A stretch of DNA of 8,500 nucleotides, from contig USLH01000100.1 in NCBI GenBank assembly GCA_900555435.1, positions 1 to 8,500 of the forward strand, written 5' to 3'. Below are positions 1 through 4,972 of this stretch, piece by piece (the first letter of the stretch is position 1; every line of letters starts with the position of its first letter). The notes under the pieces were generated by a model, which worked only from the letters and a program-made list of their open reading frames with translations, ran no database searches and was not told the origin of the DNA. This stretch comes from an uncultured Oscillospiraceae bacterium. Lineage in GTDB: Bacteria > Bacillota > Clostridia > Oscillospirales > Ruminococcaceae. The position numbers and the translations under genes are program-made.

Positions 1-119
1 ACATGGAGCTGTCCGACGGCAAGATCGGCGCCCTTTCCCAGAAGCTCTACGACGAGCTGACCGGGATTCAGTGGGGCACCAAGCCCGATCCCTTCGGATG
101 GAGCGTCAAGGTTCTTTAA
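1..119 (+). CDS. ilvE: C-terminal end of probable branched-chain amino acid aminotransferase (partial)
   Basis: Only the last 38 codons are present, read from base 3 and ending at TAA 117-119; the first two bases belong to a split codon. The readable end contains KLYDELTGIQWG followed by DPFGWSV. A conserved LT-x-IQ-x-G element near the extreme C-terminus followed by a short DPFGW-type tail is what I remember of the BCAT family (PLP fold type IV); the human enzymes end with a similar LTDIQYG segment. These enzymes transfer the amino group between branched-chain 2-oxo acids and glutamate, the last step of Leu/Ile/Val synthesis, in the cytoplasm. The catalytic lysine and PLP-binding parts lie outside the window, so the call rests on the tail alone. 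A terminator follows directly, so this gene ends its own transcript and is not cotranscribed with lon by default. Confidence 0.65.
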   Translation, partial: MELSDGKIGALSQKLYDELTGIQWGTKPDPFGWSVKVL

Positions 120-129
120 TGCAATGGAA

Positions 130-171
130 AAAGCCCGCCGGAGCAAGTTTTCCCCGGCGGGCTTTCCTCTA
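130..171 (+). terminator. Rho-independent terminator after the ilvE-like gene
   Basis: A perfect 12-bp inverted repeat, AAAGCCCGCCGG at 130-141 and CCGGCGGGCTTT at 154-165, encloses a 12-base loop. The right arm runs into a pyrimidine-rich stretch (CTTTCCTCTATTTT). The uridine tract is interrupted, so the terminator may leak. It starts 11 bases after the stop codon and lies before the lon promoter. Confidence 0.85.
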
Positions 172-176
172 TTTTA

Positions 177-188
177 AGCGGCGCCGCT
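177..188. repeat. 12-bp perfect GC-rich palindrome
   Basis: AGCGGCGCCGCT reads the same on both strands. It lies between the upstream terminator and the lon promoter, about 47 bases before the -35 box. A second short palindrome, GCGGCCGC, is at 204-211. The sequence does not show whether either is a protein-binding site or chance in GC-rich DNA. Confidence 0.4.
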
Positions 189-234
189 GTCTTATCCTAT
201 GAAGCGGCCGCACTTAATGTTCACAAAAAGGGTC

Positions 235-263
235 TTGAAACGCCGGAGGATCGTCCGTATAAT
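235..263 (+). promoter_or_regulatory. Sigma-A type promoter of the lon-ysxC-lysA unit
   Basis: A -35 box TTGAAA (235-240, five of six consensus bases) and a perfect -10 box TATAAT (258-263) are separated by exactly 17 bases. Transcription should start near 270, giving a leader of about 48 bases before the lon ATG. I found no HrcA/CIRCE inverted repeat and no CtsR heptad repeat around it, so heat-shock control by those repressors is not visible. This is a strong housekeeping-type promoter. Confidence 0.88.
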
Positions 264-268
264 AAAAT

Positions 269-286
269 AGCGGGTTTTTGCCCGTT
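269..286 (+). other. Small hairpin at the 5' end of the lon leader
   Basis: CGGG (271-274) and CCCG (281-284) can pair across the loop TTTTTG. The flanking bases add a G-U and an A-U pair, giving six pairs. It would lie at the very 5' end of the mRNA if transcription starts near 270. It is too small for a known riboswitch and lacks a terminator U-run; a role in mRNA stability is possible but speculative. Confidence 0.3.
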
Positions 287-302
287 TGAATCATTTTTGA
301 AA

Positions 303-308
303 AAGGAG
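303..308 (+). promoter_or_regulatory. Ribosome binding site that fixes the lon start
   Basis: AAGGAG at 303-308 lies nine bases before the ATG at 318. A longer in-frame reading from TTG at 297 would start before this site and has no Shine-Dalgarno of its own, so ATG 318 is the start. Confidence 0.88.
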
Positions 309-317
309 CGTGTCAGG

Positions 318-2759
318 ATGAGCGCTGAAAATAAAACCGTAGCCGTCCGGGCGGCAGCTTCCGTTACGTTGCCGGCCGTTTCTATGCGTGGGATCGTGAT
401 TTTCCCCTCCCTGCTGATGCATTTCGACGTGGGGCGGGAAAAGTCCGTCCTCGCCATCAAAAAGGCCATGGAGTGGGATCGGCAGATCTTCTTGGTGGCG
501 CAGAAGGACTACACCGTGGAGGATCCCAAAGAAGAGGATCTCTATCGGGTAGGCGTCGTCGCCAAGATCGTGCAGCTTTTGAACTCCGAGAAGGATTCCG
601 TCCGCATCATGGTGGAGGGGCTTTATCGGGCTGCCATCGTGGGAACCAATCTGGAAGGGCCGTTTATGACCTGCGAGGTCACGGGCCTGCCGGATCAGAA
701 GGCGGGGGCCATCCCGAGGGACGTGGAGCAGGCCCTGTTCCGGGCGGTGCTCTCCAGTTTCGAGAGCTATTGCGAACTGGTGCCGAAGATGCCCAAGGAG
801 ATCCATGCGAACATTCTCTCCCAGAAGACGCTGCAGGGGCTTTTTGACAAGATCGTCCAGAACCTGTTCTTCCAGGTGGAGGATAAGCAGATGCTCTTAG
901 AAGAGCGGAACCTGATCCGGCGGATGCAGCTGCTGGTGGAGGTGCTGGAAAAGGAAGCCAACATCCTTTCTCTGGAGCAGGACATCTACAGTCAGGTCAA
1001 GGAGCAGATGGACAAGAACCAGCGGGATTATTTCCTGCGGGAGCAGCTTCGGGTCATCTCCAATGAGCTGGGCGAGGGGGATAACCCTCAGGAAGAGTCC
1101 ATGGAGTACATGGACACCATCGCCTCCTTCAAAAATATGTCGGAGGAGACGAGGGAAAAGCTCTTCAAGGAGTGCGACCGGCTTTATAAAATGCCGCCTC
1201 AGTCTCAGGAAGCTCAGATCGTCCGGACGTATCTGGAGACCTGTCTGGAGCTGCCGTGGGACAAAGAAACGAAGGATCACGCAGACGTGGAGCGGGCTTC
1301 CCGGGTGCTGGAAAAGGATCATTACGGGATGAAAAAGGTCAAGGATCGGATCTTAGAGCTTATCGCCGTCCGGAAGCTGGCTCCCGACATCAAAGGGCAG
1401 ATCATCTGCCTGGCCGGCCCTCCCGGCGTCGGCAAAACCTCCATTGCCAAATCCATCGCAAAGGCTCTGGGGAGGAACTACGTCCGGATCTCCTTAGGCG
1501 GCGTCCGGGACGAAGCGGACATCCGGGGACACCGGAAAACTTACTTAGGCTCCATGCCCGGTCGGATCATGACCGCCATGAAGCAGGCGGGCTCCCGGAA
1601 TCCGCTGATCCTTCTGGATGAGGTGGACAAGATGGGCGCCGACTTCAAGGGCGACCCCTCCGCCGCTTTGCTGGAGGTGCTGGACAGCGAGCAGAACAGT
1701 GCTTTCCGGGATCATTACATCGAAGTGCCGTTTGACCTGAGCGAGGTGCTTTTTGTCACCACGGCAAACGACGTGTCCTCCATTCCCCGCCCTCTGCTGG
1801 ACCGGATGGAGCTGATCGAAATGGGCAGCTACACCCGGGAAGAGAAGTGGAACATCGCAAAGAAGCACCTGATCCCCAAGCAAACGAAGCGCCACGGTCT
1901 GACCGCAAAAGAGCTGAAGTTCTCGAAGGATGGCATCTATGCCCTTATCGACGGATATACAAGGGAAGCCGGCGTCCGGAGCCTGGAGCGGGAGATCGCT
2001 TCCATCTGCCGGAAGGTGGCAAAGAAGGTAGTCTCCGGGGAGGTCACGATCTTCAGCGTGACGGCGAAGACCATCGGCTCCCTGCTGGGTGCACCACGGT
2101 ATCTGGATCAGGGTCAGCGGCCTGCCGATGAGGTAGGCGTGGTCACCGGCCTTGCCTGGACTTCCGTCGGCGGCGAGACCATGGACATCGAGACCATCGT
2201 TCTCCCCGGAACGGGAAAGGTGCAGATTACCGGCCAATTAGGCGAGGTCATGACCGAATCTGCCCAGATCGCAGTCAGCTATGTCCGGAGCATCGCCGAA
2301 AGCTACGGCATCGACCCGGATTTCTATAAGAACAAGGACATCCACATCCACGCCCCCGAGGGAGCTGTCCCTAAAGACGGGCCTTCCGCCGGCGTGACCA
2401 TGGTCACTGCCGTGACCTCCGCCCTCAGCGGGATCCCCGTCCGGAAGGACGTGGCAATGACCGGTGAGGTGACGCTGCGGGGACGGGTGCTGCCCATCGG
2501 CGGCCTCCGGGAGAAATCCATGGCGGCGTACCGAATGGGGATCAAGACCGTCTTCATCCCTCAGGACAACCGGAAGGATCTGGAAGAGGTGGATCCGGTG
2601 GTGAAGGAGCACATCACCTTCGTGCCGGTCTCCCATGTCAGCGAGGTGCTGAAAGGCGCCCTCACAAGACAGCCGGAGGCGTTCCAGAAGCTGCAGCCCC
2701 AGCCTCTTCCCATCCCGCCTATGGGGGACGGAAAGAAAGAGCACATTGCCATTCAGTGA
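318..2759 (+). CDS. lon: ATP-dependent Lon protease (LonA type)
   Basis: This gene encodes an 813-residue cytoplasmic AAA+ serine protease that unfolds and degrades damaged or regulatory proteins; the length is normal for LonA. In order it has an N-terminal substrate-binding domain (about 17-215, opening with the typical LPxxxMRGIVIFP element), a helical and coiled-coil linker (about 216-325), an AAA+ module and an S16 protease domain (about 600-785). Walker A GPPGVGKT is at 367-374 and Walker B ILLDEVDK at 431-438. The sensor-1 Asn is N484, the probable arginine finger is R496 in PLLDRME, and sensor-2 is R554 in GVRSLER. The catalytic dyad is Ser690 in PKDGPSAG and Lys733 in GGLREK, with the same 43-residue spacing as in E. 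coli Lon. The tail after about 790 is Pro-rich and not conserved. No frameshift or missing key residue is seen. It is the first gene of a three-gene unit behind a strong promoter, with ysxC 27 bases downstream. Confidence 0.98.
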   Translation: MSAENKTVAVRAAASVTLPAVSMRGIVIFPSLLMHFDVGREKSVLAIKKAMEWDRQIFLVAQKDYTVEDPKEEDLYRVGVVAKIVQLLNSEKDSVRIMVEGLYRAAIVGTNLEGPFMTCEVTGLPDQKAGAIPRDVEQALFRAVLSSFESYCELVPKMPKEIHANILSQKTLQGLFDKIVQNLFFQVEDKQMLLEERNLIRRMQLLVEVLEKEANILSLEQDIYSQVKEQMDKNQRDYFLREQLRVISNELGEGDNPQEESMEYMDTIASFKNMSEETREKLFKECDRLYKMPPQSQEAQIVRTYLETCLELPWDKETKDHADVERASRVLEKDHYGMKKVKDRILELIAVRKLAPDIKGQIICLAGPPGVGKTSIAKSIAKALGRNYVRISLGGVRDEADIRGHRKTYLGSMPGRIMTAMKQAGSRNPLILLDEVDKMGADFKGDPSAALLEVLDSEQNSAFRDHYIEVPFDLSEVLFVTTANDVSSIPRPLLDRMELIEMGSYTREEKWNIAKKHLIPKQTKRHGLTAKELKFSKDGIYALIDGYTREAGVRSLEREIASICRKVAKKVVSGEVTIFSVTAKTIGSLLGAPRYLDQGQRPADEVGVVTGLAWTSVGGETMDIETIVLPGTGKVQITGQLGEVMTESAQIAVSYVRSIAESYGIDPDFYKNKDIHIHAPEGAVPKDGPSAGVTMVTAVTSALSGIPVRKDVAMTGEVTLRGRVLPIGGLREKSMAAYRMGIKTVFIPQDNRKDLEEVDPVVKEHITFVPVSHVSEVLKGALTRQPEAFQKLQPQPLPIPPMGDGKKEHIAIQ

Positions 2760-2786
2760 GCCGGGATCTTCCGGGAAAGGAACCCT

Positions 2787-3398
2787 ATGAACTATCATAA
2801 CGTATCGTTTCTGGCGTCCTATGGCCTGTCGAAGCAGCTGCCGCCGTCCAAACAGATGGAGGTGGCCTTTGCAGGGCGATCCAATGTGGGGAAATCCTCC
2901 CTGATCAACAAGCTCCTGGGCCGGAAGGCTCTGGCACGGGTCAGTGCCGTTCCGGGAAAGACGGCCACCATCAACTTCTACGACCTGGATGGGAGGATCC
3001 ATCTGGTCGATCTGCCCGGCTACGGTTACGCCAAGGTGGCAAAGTCGGAGAAGTGGCGCTGGGCGGAGCTGATCGAGGGGTACCTGAACGACGAGGGACG
3101 GGATCTGGCGTTGGTAGTGCTGCTGGTGGATATGCGGCACCCTGCCACCCGGCTGGATGTGGATATGGTGAACTACCTCATTGAGACGGAGAAACCCTTT
3201 CTTGTAGTGCTGACAAAGGCAGACAAGCTGAACAAGACCGAGCGGGAAAAGCGGCTGGCGGCGATCGCTGACGAGCTTCCCTGCGGCGACGAGCTGACGG
3301 TGCTGCCCTTTTCTTCGGAAACGGGTGAAGGGGTCGAGGCCCTTCGGGGGATCCTCGAAGAGCTTTCGGAGCCGGAGGACGACGAAGATCCTGCGTAA
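2787..3398 (+). CDS. ysxC: Ribosome biogenesis GTP-binding protein YsxC/EngB (YihA family)
   Basis: This is a 203-residue TRAFAC-class GTPase, close to the usual family length of about 200. Members bind the 50S precursor and are needed for late large-subunit assembly in Bacillus and E. coli. All G motifs are visible: G1 GRSNVGKS (30-37), a G2-type PGKTATINF (56-64), G3 DLPGYG (75-80), G4 TKAD (143-146) and G5 SSETGEG (176-182). The GYGYAKV stretch after G3 is typical of this family. The C-terminus is strongly acidic (EPEDDEDPA). The start is ATG 2787, preceded by AAGGA at 2777-2781 with a five-base spacer. A lon-ysxC order is common in Firmicutes, and no separate promoter or terminator is seen in the 27-base gap, so cotranscription with lon is likely. 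Confidence 0.97.
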   Translation: MNYHNVSFLASYGLSKQLPPSKQMEVAFAGRSNVGKSSLINKLLGRKALARVSAVPGKTATINFYDLDGRIHLVDLPGYGYAKVAKSEKWRWAELIEGYLNDEGRDLALVVLLVDMRHPATRLDVDMVNYLIETEKPFLVVLTKADKLNKTEREKRLAAIADELPCGDELTVLPFSSETGEGVEALRGILEELSEPEDDEDPA

Positions 3399-3401
3399 AC
3401 A

Positions 3402-4715
3402 TTGAGCGAAAGGCGTGAAACAGATTTGAAACGGCAAATTCAAGAAGAAAACGGGGAACTGATCTTAGGAGGCGTAGGCGTGAAAACGCTGGCGGCTCAG
3501 TACGGCACGCCGCTGTACGTCATGGACGAAAACGTGATCCGCAGCAATATGCGGGCGTTTAAATCCTCCATGGATAAGTATTACGGCGGCAAGGGGCTGG
3601 TCTGCTACGCTTCCAAGGCCTTTTCCTGCAAGGAGATCTATCGGATCGCAAAGGAAGAGGGGATCGGAGCAGACGTGGTGTCCATCGGCGAGATGTACAC
3701 GGCGAAAAGCGTCGGCTTTCCCATGGATCAGGTCTGCTTTCACGGAAACAATAAGACCCGCCGGGAGCTGGAAGCGGCTCTCGACTGGGGTGTCACCCGT
3801 ATCGTGGTGGACAATCTGACGGAGCTTCATACGTTAAGCGCACTGGCAAAGGAAAAAGGCATCATCGCCGAGATCCTGCTACGGATCAAGCCCGGCATCG
3901 ACGCCCACACGCATAATTTCATCCGCACCGGGCAGATTGACTCCAAATTCGGTCTGGCTCTGGAGACGGGGGAGGCCATGGAGGGTGTGAAGGAGGCCCT
4001 TGCGGCGGAGAGCGTCACCCTTCGGGGGCTGCACTGCCACATCGGCTCCCAGATCTTCTCCGTAGACCCCTTCGTCCATGCGGCTGAGGTTATGATGGGC
4101 TTTTTAGGACAGATCAAGGCGGAGACCGGCGTGGAGCTGCCGGAGCTTAATTTAGGCGGCGGCTTCGGGATCCTTTATACCGATGAGGACGAGCCGGTGC
4201 CCTTCGGCGACTATATGGAGCCGGTGTCCCGGGCGGTCAAGGCTTCGGCGGAAAAGCTGGGGCTTTCCCAGCCCTTCGTACTCATCGAGCCGGGCCGTTC
4301 CATTGTAGGCGAGGCAGGTACCACCCTTTACACCGTCGGTTCGGTGAAGGAGATCCCGGATATCCGGACCTATGTGTCCGTAGACGGCGGCATGGGGGAC
4401 AATCCCCGGTACATCCTCTATCAGGCAAAGTATGACATGATCCTGGCAAACCGGGTCAATGAACCGGCGACGGAAACGGTCACCGTGGCGGGGCGCTGCT
4501 GCGAAAGCGGCGACCTGCTGGGGGAGAACGTGCCCCTTGCTCCGGCAAAGCCCGGCGATTTGCTGGCGGTGTTCGCCACCGGCGCTTACAACTACTCCAT
4601 GGCGTCCCGGTATAACCGGGTGGGGATCCCTCCCGTGGTCATGGTAAAGGACGGCACCTCCCGGGTGATCGTCCGGGGCGAGAGCCTTGAGGATCTGGTA
4701 CGGAACGATCTTTGA
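3402..4715 (+). CDS. lysA: Diaminopimelate decarboxylase (TTG start)
   Basis: This cytoplasmic PLP enzyme of fold type III converts meso-diaminopimelate to L-lysine and CO2. Numbering is for the 437-residue form. K72 in YASKAFS is the PLP-linked lysine; HIGSQI (213-218) and GGGFG (252-256) bind the phosphate region; EPGRS (296-300), CESGD (367-371) and GAYNYSMAS (394-402) build the active site, with CESGD contributed across the dimer. The length fits the family. No ATG lies before YGTPLYVMDE, so the start must be non-ATG: TTG 3402, three bases after the ysxC stop, or TTG 3426, which gives 429 residues and has a weak AAAGG (3409-3413) upstream. Neither has a strong ribosome binding site, and coupling to ysxC translation is likely. 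It is the last gene of the lon unit and is closed by a strong terminator. The function is certain; the exact start is not. Confidence 0.96.
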   Translation: MSERRETDLKRQIQEENGELILGGVGVKTLAAQYGTPLYVMDENVIRSNMRAFKSSMDKYYGGKGLVCYASKAFSCKEIYRIAKEEGIGADVVSIGEMYTAKSVGFPMDQVCFHGNNKTRRELEAALDWGVTRIVVDNLTELHTLSALAKEKGIIAEILLRIKPGIDAHTHNFIRTGQIDSKFGLALETGEAMEGVKEALAAESVTLRGLHCHIGSQIFSVDPFVHAAEVMMGFLGQIKAETGVELPELNLGGGFGILYTDEDEPVPFGDYMEPVSRAVKASAEKLGLSQPFVLIEPGRSIVGEAGTTLYTVGSVKEIPDIRTYVSVDGGMGDNPRYILYQAKYDMILANRVNEPATETVTVAGRCCESGDLLGENVPLAPAKPGDLLAVFATGAYNYSMASRYNRVGIPPVVMVKDGTSRVIVRGESLEDLVRNDL

Positions 4716-4732
4716 TCGGGAGTTTCTTAAAA

Positions 4733-4776
4733 AGGAAAAGCCGCAGGAAAGCCATTGCTCTCCTGCGGCTTTTCCT
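4733..4776 (+). terminator. Strong, symmetric Rho-independent terminator after lysA
   Basis: GGAAAAGCCGCAGGA (4734-4748) pairs perfectly with TCCTGCGGCTTTTCC (4761-4775), with one further A-T pair outside. The 12-base loop can itself form a three-pair inner stem (AGC/GCT). A-rich and T-rich flanks on both sides would let it work in both directions. It begins 18 bases after the lysA stop and isolates the lon unit from the next gene. Confidence 0.92.
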
Positions 4777-4840
4777 ATGAGCTTCCAGCAAATCGTGTGG
4801 GAATCGATCTTTCGGAGAGCTCCGAGCTTCAGGCGCTTTT

Positions 4841-4870
4841 ACATTTCGTGTCGAAAAAACGACATTTCAC
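4841..4870 (+). promoter_or_regulatory. Direct-repeat pair resembling a LytTR response-regulator site
   Basis: ACATTTCGT (4841-4849) and ACATTTCAC (4862-4870) are 9-base direct repeats separated by 12 bases, so they start 21 bases apart, two helical turns. The published LytTR (AgrA/VirR-type) site, as I remember it, is a pair of [TA][AC][CA]GTTN[AG][TG] repeats spaced 12-13 bases. The copies match eight and seven of nine positions; both have T instead of G at position 4. The pair ends about ten bases before the place where a -35 box would sit, a usual activator position. No regulator gene is in the window, so the assignment is inference. Confidence 0.4.
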
Positions 4871-4899
4871 GCCCTTTTCTCCACCGGAAGGAGGAAATG

Positions 4900-4908
4900 T
4901 GCTAAGAT
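4900..4908 (+). promoter_or_regulatory. Probable extended -10 promoter of the surface-protein gene
   Basis: TG-C-TAAGAT gives the extended -10 TG motif (4900-4901) and a four-of-six -10 hexamer (4903-4908). At 17 bases upstream the hexamer is TCCACC (4880-4885), a poor -35 with three matches. Transcription would start near 4915, leaving a leader of about 58 bases. A weak -35 with repeats just upstream is the pattern of an activator-dependent promoter. Confidence 0.5.
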
Positions 4909-4972
4909 AAGGGGGAGAAAAGACGGTGGGACTTTCCATCTCTTTTACACAACGGAAAAGAGGAGAACGCAC

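Larger units (their letters stand above)
4777..4972 (+). other. Regulatory intergenic region before the large surface-protein gene
   Basis: No credible gene lies here; the short frames that cross it have no ribosome binding site or recognisable product. It holds a pair of direct repeats (4841-4849 and 4862-4870), an extended -10 element (4900-4908), and an inverted third copy of the repeat core, GAAATGT, at 4894-4900. It also holds the ribosome binding site AGGAG (4961-4965), seven bases before the ATG at 4973. TGTCG (4849-4853) and CGACA (4860-4864) can also form a short stem with a six-A loop. Confidence 0.7.

Noticed and set aside
181..317. Heat-shock operators (CIRCE or CtsR site) before lon
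   Set aside because: I searched by eye for TTAGCACTC/GAGTGCTAA and for tandem GGTCAAA heptads and found neither; the lone GGTCTTGAAA is part of the -35 region.
2238..3443. Minus-strand open frame of 401 codons opposite lon and ysxC
   Set aside because: It spans two certain genes and their gap, its translation has no domain signature, and it is a composition artefact.
4849..4864. TGTCG-A6-CGACA as a terminator or attenuator
   Set aside because: The five-pair stem is short, has no following T run, and lies upstream of the likely transcription start, so it would not be in the transcript.
4838..4866. TTTACA (4838-4843) as a -35 box for the surface-protein gene
   Set aside because: It is close to TTGACA, but no acceptable -10 lies 16-18 bases downstream. 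The extended -10 at 4900-4908 is a better choice.
4687..4905. 72-codon + strand frame overlapping the lysA end and its terminator
   Set aside because: It runs through a strong terminator stem-loop, has no ribosome binding site and shows no recognisable protein.
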